The notes under the pieces: model-generated
What the model saw: the letters and a program-made list of their open reading frames with translations, nothing else
Told to the model about the DNA's origin: nothing
Databases searched by the model: none
Source of the DNA: Bordetella parapertussis
GTDB taxonomy: Bacteria; Pseudomonadota; Gammaproteobacteria; Burkholderiales; Burkholderiaceae_B
Length of the DNA stretch: 64,000 nt
Assembly (NCBI GenBank): GCA_945865935.1
Contig: CAMBFI010000001.1
Span: 310,001-374,000 of the forward strand
Direction: 5' to 3'
Program-made: the position numbers and the translations under genes
Part shown: positions 9,959 to 18,132 of the stretch, piece by piece
Layout: every line of letters begins with the position of its first letter
How positions within the stretch are numbered: the stretch's first letter is position 1

Positions 9959-10834
9959 TCACACGGCGAGCTTAGCAATTTTCTCGCTGATGGCCAGTAC
10001 GCGTTGTGCAGCGTACACAATTGGATAGTCGATAAATTGGCCGTCTAATTGGATGGACGATGACCCGGCCGCTTCAGCCTCGGCAAAAGCATCGATCACG
10101 CGTTGCGCACGGGCGACTTGCTCGGGCGTTGGCGTAAAACACCTGTTCGCCACGGCAATCTGGTCGGGGTGGATACACATCTTTCCTTGATAGCCCAGGT
10201 CTTTGATGTGCATAGTGGATTGTTCAAAACCTTCTGCATCCTTTAGGTCGACCCACACTGTGTCGATCGGAGGCTCTTTGCCAGCAGCACGAGACAGTAA
10301 AACGATTTGATTTCTGTAGGCAAGGAGTTCTAGCTCGCTGCGGGACCAGCGCAGTCCCAAGTCAAGGGTGAAGTCTCCGGCACCAAAGGCGACGCGACGG
10401 ATGCGTGGCGTGGTTGAAAGGATACTGGCTAAGTTCGCTAGGCCAAGCGCAGTTTCAATGATTGGCATGAGATCGATACTGCCGGGAGCAAGTCCGCGTT
10501 CACGCTCAAGCTGTGTGATGAGCCAGTCGGCCGTTTGCGCTTCGCCAGCGTTTTCGACTTTTGGTAAGACCACGCCATCAAGACCAGGTTGGATTGTCTC
10601 GTGCAGGTCCCCATGGGCGTATATCGTCGACATGGGATTGACACGAACATACCCCAGGCAATTGCGTGGTAGCTGCATTGCCTGCACAACCTTTGCGCGA
10701 CTGGGGATTTTTTCCGACACTGCACAGGCATCCTCAAGATCGAGGATGACTGCATCCGCGCCTAAGGTAAATGCTTTTTCAGTCCGTCGAGGATGATTCG
10801 CTGGAGCGAAAAGAAACGTTCTAAAAGTCCCCAT
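9959..10834 (-). CDS. HpcH/HpaI aldolase / CitE-like acyl-CoA lyase
   Basis: The 291-residue TIM-barrel protein is of the citrate lyase beta-subunit type. RTFLFAPANHPRR, the metal-binding region AVILDLEDAC, YVRVNP, MPIIET and the CIHPDQ segment near the end are family hallmarks. Stand-alone CitE-like proteins cleave malyl-CoA, citramalyl-CoA or similar 3-hydroxyacyl-CoA thioesters. The other citrate lyase subunits are absent, so it is not part of a citrate lyase complex. It is 30 bp downstream of a Bug receptor gene, which suggests the lyase acts on the imported acid after CoA activation. A second paralogue lies at 23863-24741. Confidence 0.88.
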   Translation of the reverse strand: MGTFRTFLFAPANHPRRTEKAFTLGADAVILDLEDACAVSEKIPSRAKVVQAMQLPRNCLGYVRVNPMSTIYAHGDLHETIQPGLDGVVLPKVENAGEAQTADWLITQLERERGLAPGSIDLMPIIETALGLANLASILSTTPRIRRVAFGAGDFTLDLGLRWSRSELELLAYRNQIVLLSRAAGKEPPIDTVWVDLKDAEGFEQSTMHIKDLGYQGKMCIHPDQIAVANRCFTPTPEQVARAQRVIDAFAEAEAAGSSSIQLDGQFIDYPIVYAAQRVLAISEKIAKLAV

Positions 10835-10864
10835 GGATGATCCTAGGTAGAGTGAAGTGGTTGG

Positions 10865-11848
10865 TTAGAGTTCGATATTTGCGGCTTTTGCAACGACGGC
10901 CCATTTTTTAATTTCGTCGTCGATATATTTTTTAAATTCTTCAGGCGTGCTGCCGACTGGAAAGGCACCGATACCCTCCAATTGCTTGCGCATATCTGGC
11001 GCCTTCATGATCTCAACCGTTGTTTTAGCCAAGAGATTGATGATGTCGGGTGGGGTGCCGGTTGGCGCGAGCAAACCGCTCCACGAGCTCACTTCAAAGT
11101 CTGGAAAGCCAAGTTCGATCAATGTGGGGACGTTAGGAAGTTGCGGCATGCGCTCGCGTCCCGCCACTGCTAGCGGACGCAGCTTGCCGGCCAGAAGGGT
11201 TGTCGTGACACCGGAGGCAGTCTTGAAGCCGATCCCCACCTGTCCGCCGATGACATCGTTCATCGCGGGCGCAGCGCCTTTGTAAGGGACGTGCAGTAAG
11301 TCGATGCCTGCGCGTAACTTGAGCATTTCGCCGGCGAGGTGCGGCGAACCGCCTGGGCCAGATGTCGCGTAAGCCAATTTACCGGGATTCGCCTTTGCAT
11401 ACGCAATCAGTTCGGGTAGCGTTTTGAAGGGTTGGTCATTATTAGCGACGAGGATGCTCGGGGAGGAGACGAGCTGACTAATCGGGATAAAGTCGCGCTG
11501 TGTATCGTAATTGAGTTTTTTGTACGTTGATAGGTTGGTCGCGTTGGCCACGGTGCCTAAAAAGAGTGTGTAGCCGTCAGGCTTGGCACGCGCTGCCTCT
11601 TGTGAGCCGATATTTGAGCCGCCGCCTGGTTTGTTTTCGACGATAAAAGTCTGTCCAAGCGCTTTTTCCAAGCGGTTGGCAATGAGGCGGGCCACGATGT
11701 CGGTTGGGCCGCCCGGTGGGAAGCCAACGATAATTTTCACAGGCCGCTCAGGATATTTGTTTTGTCCAAGGGCGGGCGTGGCAAGCGTCGCAAACGACAG
11801 CATGGCACAGGCCAACACACGCTGAATAAACTGAGGTTTTCCAATCAT
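10865..11848 (-). CDS. Bug family tripartite tricarboxylate transporter substrate-binding protein
   Basis: This is a 327-residue periplasmic receptor of the Bug/TctC family. The N-terminal signal peptide ends near TPALGQ, and the mature part begins with YPERPVKIIVGFPPGGPTD, the family signature that forms the carboxylate pocket. VENKPGGGSNIGS and the late PDGYTLFLG motif are also present. I place the start at 11848, where GGAG precedes the ATG; the open frame runs further upstream without signal-peptide character. TctA and TctB membrane subunits are not nearby, as is common for orphan Bug receptors. Downstream genes (CitE-like lyase, aldo/keto reductase) suggest an organic acid ligand. Confidence 0.93.
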   Translation of the reverse strand: MIGKPQFIQRVLACAMLSFATLATPALGQNKYPERPVKIIVGFPPGGPTDIVARLIANRLEKALGQTFIVENKPGGGSNIGSQEAARAKPDGYTLFLGTVANATNLSTYKKLNYDTQRDFIPISQLVSSPSILVANNDQPFKTLPELIAYAKANPGKLAYATSGPGGSPHLAGEMLKLRAGIDLLHVPYKGAAPAMNDVIGGQVGIGFKTASGVTTTLLAGKLRPLAVAGRERMPQLPNVPTLIELGFPDFEVSSWSGLLAPTGTPPDIINLLAKTTVEIMKAPDMRKQLEGIGAFPVGSTPEEFKKYIDDEIKKWAVVAKAANIEL

Positions 11849-12012
11849 GATCGTCTCCAAAATATTTTTTGCACGATACCATGAGCGCATACTTCTTGGT
11901 GCATCGGTGCAAGAGGTAGGCTCGATGGTAGGCCCGATCGCAGCAGGAGGAGCTTGGGTTATAGTTGAAGCAAGACTTTTCGCTTGATTTATAGCGTATT
12001 TTGGAGAAAAAC

Positions 12013-13221
12013 ATGAGCGCCGCATTGCTTTCACCCCGCATGGCCTTGGTTAGGCCATCACCGACTCTTGCTGTGACAGATAACGCCAAGGCGCTCAAGG
12101 CCAAAGGGCTGGATGTCATTGTGTTGGCGCAGGGCGAGCCCGACATGGACACGCCGGCCAATATTTGCGAGGCGGGCATACAGGCGATCCGGGCAGGGCA
12201 GACGCGTTATACGGCAGTCAACGGTACGGTTGAGCTCAAAAAGGCGATTGTTACGAAGTTTCTGCGTGACCACGCGATGACGATCAATCCGAATGACGTG
12301 ATTATCGGAACCGGGGGCAAGCAAGTTTTGTTTAATGCCTTGGTCGCCACCCTAGGAGAGGGCGATGAGGTATTGATCCCCGCGCCTTGTTGGGTCAGTT
12401 ATCCAGATATGGCGATTCTCGCGGGTGGTCTGGCCGTCACGGTTGCCTGTGGCGCCGAGACTAATTTTAAAATCACACCCGCGCAACTGCAGAAGGCGAT
12501 CACGCCGCGTACGCGTTGGTTGATACTGAACTCACCCTCCAATCCGACCGGTTCGGTTTACACAGAGCAAGAGCTGCGCTTGTTGGGCGATGTGTTGAAG
12601 CACCATCCTAACGTACTGGTGATGGTCGACGACATGTACGAGAAGTTGCTGTTCGACGGCACCACCTTTTGTACGTTGGCACAAGCGGCTCCAGCGATAG
12701 CGGACCGGATCTTGACCGTGAATGGTGTATCGAAGGCCTACTGCATGACAGGCTGGCGGATTGGCTACGGCCATGGCCCGAGTTGGTTGATCGAGGCGAT
12801 GTCAACGATCCAGTCCCAGTCAACATCGAACCCGTCTTCGATCAGTCAGGCGGCTGCTGTCGAGGCACTCAATGGCCCACAAGATTTCATTGCCAAGCAC
12901 AATGTGATTTTCCAACGGCGTCGCGATATGGTGGTGCGGATGCTCAACGAATGCGCGGGCATTACCTGCTTGAAGCCGCAAGGCGCTTTTTATGTGTATC
13001 CGAGCTGCGCAGGAACGCTCGGAAAAACGACTCCCAAGGGTAAAAAAATCAATAACGATCTTGATTTTGCGACAGCGTTATTGGACGAGAAGTTGGTGGC
13101 AGTTGTCCCTGGAGAGGCGTTTGGCTTAGCGCCTTATTTCCGTATTTCCTATGCGGCATCCGATGCGATCCTCGAAGAGGCCTGCAAACGTATTCATGCG
13201 TTTTGTGCCTCCTTGACCTAG
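12013..13221 (+). CDS. class I/II pyridoxal-phosphate aminotransferase (aspartate aminotransferase-like)
   Basis: This 402-residue fold-type I aminotransferase has all landmark motifs: SPRMALVRPSPT at the N-terminus, GTGGKQ (phosphate-binding loop), NSPSNPTG, and SKAYCMTGWRIGY with the Schiff-base Lys and its Arg partner. The C-terminal YFRISYA contains the substrate carboxylate Arg. The ATG at 12013 has GGAG six bases upstream; a TTG 12 bases earlier overlaps that site and is unlikely. It is divergent from the Bug receptor gene. Aspartate or a related amino acid is the probable donor, but aromatic specificity cannot be excluded. Confidence 0.92.
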   Translation: MSAALLSPRMALVRPSPTLAVTDNAKALKAKGLDVIVLAQGEPDMDTPANICEAGIQAIRAGQTRYTAVNGTVELKKAIVTKFLRDHAMTINPNDVIIGTGGKQVLFNALVATLGEGDEVLIPAPCWVSYPDMAILAGGLAVTVACGAETNFKITPAQLQKAITPRTRWLILNSPSNPTGSVYTEQELRLLGDVLKHHPNVLVMVDDMYEKLLFDGTTFCTLAQAAPAIADRILTVNGVSKAYCMTGWRIGYGHGPSWLIEAMSTIQSQSTSNPSSISQAAAVEALNGPQDFIAKHNVIFQRRRDMVVRMLNECAGITCLKPQGAFYVYPSCAGTLGKTTPKGKKINNDLDFATALLDEKLVAVVPGEAFGLAPYFRISYAASDAILEEACKRIHAFCASLT

Positions 13222-13241
13222 TCGCTTGCGACGGTTGTACG

Positions 13242-13862
13242 TTATGTGGGGGCCCGAAAGGCCCCCATTTCTTCGAGCAGCTCTTGGACTAAGTCGAGAC
13301 GCAATCGCGGGTTCTCGAGCGTCATGAAATGTTGTTTTTGTTGAGCGTTTAGATTTAGTAACTCAGCCCACCGATTGCTTACCCAGCCGCAATCGTTTAG
13401 ACGATAGGGCTTGAAGATTGGGCGCTGATCGTCCGGGATATCCTGCTCATCCATGGAGCGCAAGACGCGTTGCAACGTCGTTGCACTTTTTGTGAGTTCG
13501 GGTGGGATCTCGACACTGGGGTCTTCTTCGATGAGTGTCACGTCGGCGCGCCACAGGCCATTGGGCATCTGTTCGGAGTGATCGATCTTAAAGCGCGATT
13601 GACCGCGACAGCGAATGGCATACAGGCTAGGTTGTACTGCCTCAAAGTCGACGATTTCGGCCAGGGTTCCGATCTCGGCGAAAGAGACCTGCTTGGTAGG
13701 TTCCCGTACTTCGGATCCCTGATCTAGCGTCACGATGCCAAAGGGCACTTTGTCGCGAAAGCTTGAGCGCGTCATGTCAAGATAGCGAACTTCAAAGATC
13801 TTGAGGGCGGCGACTCCCCCAGGAAAGAGAGTCATGCCTAGCGGGAAGAGAGGAATATTCAT
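13242..13862 (-). CDS. LON peptidase substrate-binding-domain protein
   Basis: The 206-residue protein consists of the LON N-terminal (PUA-like) domain without ATPase or protease parts. The opening IPLFPLGMTLFPGG and the following IFEVRYLDM are the domain signature. Stand-alone LON_N proteins are widespread in proteobacteria, and their function is not established; binding of unfolded proteins is assumed by analogy with Lon. It follows arfB after only 2 bp, so the two are one transcription unit. Its final codons are shared with a hairpin that may end transcription of the convergent aminotransferase gene. Confidence 0.87.
   Translation of the reverse strand: MNIPLFPLGMTLFPGGVAALKIFEVRYLDMTRSSFRDKVPFGIVTLDQGSEVREPTKQVSFAEIGTLAEIVDFEAVQPSLYAIRCRGQSRFKIDHSEQMPNGLWRADVTLIEEDPSVEIPPELTKSATTLQRVLRSMDEQDIPDDQRPIFKPYRLNDCGWVSNRWAELLNLNAQQKQHFMTLENPRLRLDLVQELLEEMGAFRAPT
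13247..13272 (+). terminator. hairpin terminator after the aminotransferase gene
   Basis: An 8-bp perfect stem (TGGGGGCC / GGCCCCCA) with a CGAAA loop is followed by TTTCTT, 25 bp past the aminotransferase stop. It overlaps the last codons of the convergent LON-domain gene. The U-tract is interrupted, so efficiency is uncertain. Confidence 0.5.
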
Positions 13863-13864
13863 TA

Positions 13865-14269
13865 TCAGTACTCGGACTTGCCTCTGAGCGTTTTAACCTC
13901 AGAGTGCTTACGTTTGCTATCTAAACGACGCTGGCGTGACCCGAAGGTTGGCTGCGTCGCATGACGTGTTTTGGGTGGCCGCGCGACACTATTGACGAGC
14001 TCATGCAGACGGGCAATGGCATCGTTGCGGTTTAAATCCTGACTGCGATGGGATTGTGCCTTGATAATAATCGCGCCGTCTCGGCTGATTCGACTATCCC
14101 TGAGCGCGAGCAAGCGGACTTTGACCCCGGCAGCAAGGGTAGAGGTCGGAATATGAAATCGTAAATGAATAGCGCTTGAAACTTTGTTGACATTCTGGCC
14201 TCCGGCGCCTTGGGCGCGCATGGCAGAGATCTCAATTTCGGACGCAGGTATGCAAATAGACGCGGGCAT
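13865..14269 (-). CDS. arfB: alternative ribosome-rescue factor / peptidyl-tRNA hydrolase ArfB
   Basis: This is a 134-residue member of the class I release factor family without codon-recognition domains. It carries the catalytic GAGGQNVNK motif at about residues 21-29, which hydrolyses peptidyl-tRNA on stalled ribosomes. The C-terminal tail is rich in Arg and Lys (SRQRRLDSKRKHSE) and in known ArfB/YaeJ inserts into the empty mRNA channel. Length and tail match E. coli ArfB closely. It is divergent from the small Lys-rich gene at 14328 and is followed by the LON-domain gene 2 bp later. Confidence 0.94.
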   Translation of the reverse strand: MPASICIPASEIEISAMRAQGAGGQNVNKVSSAIHLRFHIPTSTLAAGVKVRLLALRDSRISRDGAIIIKAQSHRSQDLNRNDAIARLHELVNSVARPPKTRHATQPTFGSRQRRLDSKRKHSEVKTLRGKSEY

Positions 14270-14327
14270 TGGGAGTTTTTTCGATTGACCTGTACACTAG
14301 ATTATCGTTTAACTCTCGGAGACAATC

Positions 14328-14477
14328 ATGGCGAAAGGTCAGCAAAAGTCGAGCAAAGAGGCCAAAAAACCCAAAAAAGACACTTCTACCCCTAAACCGG
14401 CGAGCGGGCTGACTGATCCCGTGCGGGCGACTGTGGTCAATACGGTGTACACCCGGATTAAAAACAAGGATCGTTGA
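14328..14477 (+). CDS. small conserved Lys-rich protein, 49 residues
   Basis: An ATG at 14328, preceded by CGGAG at a good distance, opens a 49-residue frame ending in TGA at 14477. The product begins MAKGQQKSSKEAKKPKKD, has about a dozen Lys residues in the first half, and ends TRIKNKDR. From memory, short proteins starting MAKGQ.(R/K)SN(K/R)E.KKPK are common in betaproteobacteria and have no known function; I cannot verify this here. The codons show no internal stop and the composition is unlike random sequence. It lies between divergent arfB and the TPR/OGT-like gene 25 bp downstream. Confidence 0.65.
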   Translation: MAKGQQKSSKEAKKPKKDTSTPKPASGLTDPVRATVVNTVYTRIKNKDR

Positions 14478-14502
14478 TTCCGACGTCTAAGTGAGTTAAC
14501 AC

Positions 14503-16536
14503 GTGTCAACTAAAGCAGGGCAGAGCTACCGGTCGATTTCGCCGATTGATGCCATGAAGGCACAAGCTAAGTTGGAACAAGGGTTGGCCGCCCACCAGCA
14601 GGGGTCCCTCGAGCAAGCGCGCGCCTTGTATGAGCGCGTGCTCAAATGGCACCCGAACCACTTTGACGCGGTACACATGCTAGGCCTTGTGGCGTACCAG
14701 CAAGGGCACTTGGATCGTGCGGCCTTATTAATCGCTAAGGCTTTAAAAATTGAACCTGACACGGCCTCCGCACACAACAACTACGCCAATGTGCTCCAAG
14801 ATCAACGCAAACTGACCTCCGCGTTGGCGAGCTATGACCGTGCGATTTCGTTAGACCCGCAGTATGCAGAGGCTCACAACAATCGAGGCGATTTATTACA
14901 AGTCATAGGGCGTGTGCCTGATGCCTTGGTAAGCTATGCCCGCGCGCTTGAGATCTCGCCTCGCTATGCTGCCGCTTTTTATAATCAGGGGAACGCCTTT
15001 GGTCGGTTGGGACGTTGGCGCGAGGCAGTCGAAAGTTACGATCAGGCGCTATCGATCGAGTCGCAGTATCCGCAAGCATTGATGAACCGTGGTAACGCAC
15101 TTGTCGAGCTACGAGATAACGAAGCGGCTGCTCAAAGCTACAGGCAGGCGTTATCGATTGATCCTGCGATTCCTTATTTGGCCGGTACATTGCTACATGT
15201 CAATATGCAGCAATGTAAGTGGGCAGACCATCGTGCGCAGCTAGAGGCGCTGCTGATTGATCTGCGCGCCCACAAACCTGTTTGCCTACCTTTTCCCTTG
15301 CTTGCACTGACTGACGACGCCGCACTGCACAAGCAGGTGGCGCAAGCGTGGATTGAAACTGAATATACAAAACCCCGCACCGCATGGGTATCAACCGCAG
15401 GCTCTCGTCATAACAAACTCCGAATCGGATATTTTTCGGGAGATTTTCGCAATCACCCGGTGGCCTATTTAACAGCAGGCTTATTTGAGGAACATGATCG
15501 CTCTCAGTTTGAGATCGTTGCATTTTCTTTTGGTCCGGACACCCGCGATGACATGCGGTTACGTCTAGAAAAGGCCTTCGATCACTTTGTGGATGTCAAG
15601 GATTGCACCGATGCTCAGTTAATTGCGCGTGCGCGCGAGGCTGATCTTGATGTTGCGATTGATCTCACGGGTTTAACCAAAGGGTGTCGCCCCGGGATCT
15701 TTCTGGCGCGCGTTGCACCTGTTCAAATGAGCTATCTCGGCTATCCGGGTACAACGGGGATTGCCGCAATGGATTATGTCTTAGTGGACCAGACCATTGC
15801 CGAACCCGCTGATGCAGTGCATTACACCGAAAAAATCATCCGCCTCGCGCACAGCTATCAAGCAAACGATCCCAGTCGCATCCCCTCTGACCGTATTTTT
15901 TCTCGGGCAGAGTTAGGCTTACCTCCGACAGGCTTTGTATTTTGCTGTTTCAATAACAATTACAAAATAAATCCGGTGATATTCGATTGCTGGATGAGGA
16001 TTTTGCAGTCCGTGCCAGGCAGCGTGTTGTGGTTGCGAGAAGCCACCGCGCAAACGGCACAGCATCTTAGAAACGAGGCGCTGGCACGAGGGGTGGAGGC
16101 AACGCGACTTGTATTTGCTGGTCGAATCGAGTCAATGGCAGATCACCTTGCAAGGCAACGCGCTGCTGATTTGTTTATTGACGCCTTGCCGTATAACGCC
16201 CACACCACGGCCAGTGATGCACTTTGGGCCGGCGTGCCTGTTTTGACGTGCAAGGGTCGGTCTTATGCAAGTCGTGTGGGCGCAAGTCTTTTGCGCGCGC
16301 TCGATCTTAATGCGTTGATCACAAACGATTTAGACGAGTATGTGCAGCTTGCTGTGGCGTTAGCGCAAGATCCTGCGCGACTCGCCACGGTACGCTCCGC
16401 CTTGCAGCAAAAGCTGTTGACAGAGCCTTTGTTTGATATCAAACGCTTTACGCGCAATATCGAGCAAGCGTTCTTAAAAGCGATCGAACGGAAAGCCGCG
16501 GGCCTTCCGAACGATCATTTTGATGTGAACGACTAG
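14503..16536 (+). CDS. TPR-repeat protein with O-GlcNAc transferase-like (SPINDLY, GT41) domain
   Basis: The 677-residue protein has about five or six tetratricopeptide repeats (residues 20-230), then a GT41 glycosyltransferase region. Its catalytic landmarks match OGT/SPY: LRIGYFSGDFRNHPVAY with the active-site His, FCCFNNNYKINP with the nucleotide-phosphate-binding Lys, DALPYNAHTTASDALWAGVPVLT, and YASRVGASLL. Bacterial relatives modify proteins, including surface proteins and flagellins, with GlcNAc or other sugars; the TPRs bind the acceptor. The GTG start at 14503 has GTGAG upstream; an ATG at 14554 lacks a binding site. No flagellar or adhesin gene is adjacent, so the target is unknown. 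Confidence 0.88.
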   Translation: MSTKAGQSYRSISPIDAMKAQAKLEQGLAAHQQGSLEQARALYERVLKWHPNHFDAVHMLGLVAYQQGHLDRAALLIAKALKIEPDTASAHNNYANVLQDQRKLTSALASYDRAISLDPQYAEAHNNRGDLLQVIGRVPDALVSYARALEISPRYAAAFYNQGNAFGRLGRWREAVESYDQALSIESQYPQALMNRGNALVELRDNEAAAQSYRQALSIDPAIPYLAGTLLHVNMQQCKWADHRAQLEALLIDLRAHKPVCLPFPLLALTDDAALHKQVAQAWIETEYTKPRTAWVSTAGSRHNKLRIGYFSGDFRNHPVAYLTAGLFEEHDRSQFEIVAFSFGPDTRDDMRLRLEKAFDHFVDVKDCTDAQLIARAREADLDVAIDLTGLTKGCRPGIFLARVAPVQMSYLGYPGTTGIAAMDYVLVDQTIAEPADAVHYTEKIIRLAHSYQANDPSRIPSDRIFSRAELGLPPTGFVFCCFNNNYKINPVIFDCWMRILQSVPGSVLWLREATAQTAQHLRNEALARGVEATRLVFAGRIESMADHLARQRAADLFIDALPYNAHTTASDALWAGVPVLTCKGRSYASRVGASLLRALDLNALITNDLDEYVQLAVALAQDPARLATVRSALQQKLLTEPLFDIKRFTRNIEQAFLKAIERKAAGLPNDHFDVND

Positions 16537-17108
16537 CGCGCTTTCTCTGGGAAAGGTAAGGGCTTGCCTGCGGGGATAGGCTCTTCGCCGAGACTCAACA
16601 GCATCGCAATCGTGACATAGGTGCCGCTCACTGCAATGAGGTCCACGAGCTGTTGCTCGCCAAGAACTGCTTTGGCATGATTGAATAACTCATCGCTGAT
16701 CTCATAATTTTTTGTCATATTCATGCACACGTCATAGACCGCTGCTTCGTCGGGCTGCATGTTGCGTGGTCGAATATTCTCTTTAAGGTCGTCAGCAACG
16801 TGGGCGGGCAAGCCATTACGCAAAGCAATCGGATAGTGTGCAAACCATTCGACTTGCGAGGTCCAAATTCGCGCTTGAATCAAAATCGCAAGTTCGTTTA
16901 GGCGCATCGGAAGTGACGAGCCAAAGCGCAAATAGTCCAGCAGGCGCTTGATCCGATCCGCAAAAACGGGGCTGCGCAACATCACGTTGTACGGGCCAGC
17001 TAAACCGATGCTAGATATGTCCAGAATCTCTTTCGCGAGTCCAACGGACTCGGGAGCGACGGTTTCAAGAGTCAATTGAGGGAAACGTTTTGATTGGGGG
17101 GCAGTCAT
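16533..17108 (-). CDS. carboxymuconolactone decarboxylase family protein
   Basis: The 191-residue all-helical protein resembles the CMD/AhpD-like family (LNELAILIQARIWTSQVEWFAH, ISDELFNHAKAVLG). The CxxC pair of peroxidase-type AhpD is absent, so a thiol peroxidase role is unlikely. Members of this cysteine-less subgroup often sit in aromatic or organic acid catabolic operons without proven reactions. It is the last gene of a minus-strand operon after a Bug receptor and a TauD-type dioxygenase. Its stop overlaps by four bases the stop of the convergent TPR/OGT-like gene. Confidence 0.85.
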   Translation of the reverse strand: MTAPQSKRFPQLTLETVAPESVGLAKEILDISSIGLAGPYNVMLRSPVFADRIKRLLDYLRFGSSLPMRLNELAILIQARIWTSQVEWFAHYPIALRNGLPAHVADDLKENIRPRNMQPDEAAVYDVCMNMTKNYEISDELFNHAKAVLGEQQLVDLIAVSGTYVTIAMLLSLGEEPIPAGKPLPFPEKAR

Positions 17109-17160
17109 TTGTAGTCCGAAGGTGAATAAGGTTAAAGGATTGGAAATAGAGTTAGTTGCT

Positions 17161-18132
17161 TTACTTGATGGTTGTCTTGGTTTTGCTCAAAAGGGATTGG
17201 TACTCTAAAGACTCAGCAGCTAGGCGCGCACGCATCTCATCTGGCGATGAAGTTTGAACTTCCATTCCTTGCGCATTGAGCTTCTGATAAAAAGCGGGCG
17301 TACTCGTTGCTTTTTTAATCGCAGTATTTAATTTTTCGATCGTCGAGGCAGGTGTTTGAGTTGGTGCAATGACGCCTTGCCAGGTGTAGGCTTTGTAGCC
17401 GGGGAGAAACTCTGAGACGCTCGGCGTGTCAGGCGTGGCGCGACCTCGTTTTTGGCCTGTGGTGGCAACCATAATTAGGCGGCCTTGTTTGATGTGATCA
17501 GTATTGCCAACAAGGGAAGTAAACATGATGTCGACACGTCCTCCAAGTAGGTCAATCAAAGCAGGGCCTGCTCCCTTGTAGGGGACATGCGTGATGTCAA
17601 TATTCGCTGTGTCGCGAAATGCCTCTCCCGCCAAATGCTGAGCCGAACCATTGCCTGAGGACGCGAAATTTATTTTTCCTGGGTTAGCTTTCGCGTATTG
17701 CACAAGCTGCTCAACTGATTTGATGTTCAAGCTTGGTGAGACCAACAAGGCAAGGGGTTGTATGGTTGTGAGCGACACATGGGAAAAATCTTTAATCGGA
17801 TCGTAAGTGGGCCCATTGTGCAGAAGCGGCGTGATGATGAAGGCATTTGTACCAAACAAAAGCGTGTAGCCATCGGCTGGTGCACGTCTGACCGAATCTG
17901 AGCCGACGAGTGTTCCCCCGCCTGCCTTGTTTTCGACAATGACGGATTGCCCAAGAATTTGAGTGAGTTCTTGAGCCAACATGCGCGCGACAATATCGGT
18001 GGCGCCACCCGGGGCATAGGCCACAACGAGTCGCAAGGGTTTGTCGGGAAACTCGCGTGGTTGAGCTTGCGCGATCGATGAGGTGGCGGCGCAGAGTACG
18101 CTTAGGCAAGCGATCAACAATGTTTTTTTCAT
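17161..18132 (-). CDS. Bug family tripartite tricarboxylate transporter substrate-binding protein
   Basis: This is a 323-residue periplasmic receptor. It has a lysine-led hydrophobic signal peptide ending near SIAQAQ, then FPDKPLRLVVAYAPGGATD, VENKAGGGTLVGS and PADGYTLLFG, all Bug family signatures. The start overlaps the TauD-type gene stop as ATGA (18129-18132), so translation is coupled. Being between a 2-oxoglutarate-dependent dioxygenase and a CMD-type protein suggests the ligand is the substrate of the dioxygenase. No cognate TctAB membrane genes are visible. Confidence 0.93.
   Translation of the reverse strand: MKKTLLIACLSVLCAATSSIAQAQPREFPDKPLRLVVAYAPGGATDIVARMLAQELTQILGQSVIVENKAGGGTLVGSDSVRRAPADGYTLLFGTNAFIITPLLHNGPTYDPIKDFSHVSLTTIQPLALLVSPSLNIKSVEQLVQYAKANPGKINFASSGNGSAQHLAGEAFRDTANIDITHVPYKGAGPALIDLLGGRVDIMFTSLVGNTDHIKQGRLIMVATTGQKRGRATPDTPSVSEFLPGYKAYTWQGVIAPTQTPASTIEKLNTAIKKATSTPAFYQKLNAQGMEVQTSSPDEMRARLAAESLEYQSLLSKTKTTIK

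Noticed and set aside
9959-10834. Citrate lyase beta subunit (CitE proper)
   Set aside because: No citC, citD, citF, citX or citG nearby; stand-alone CitE-like proteins are normally malyl-CoA or citramalyl-CoA type lyases.
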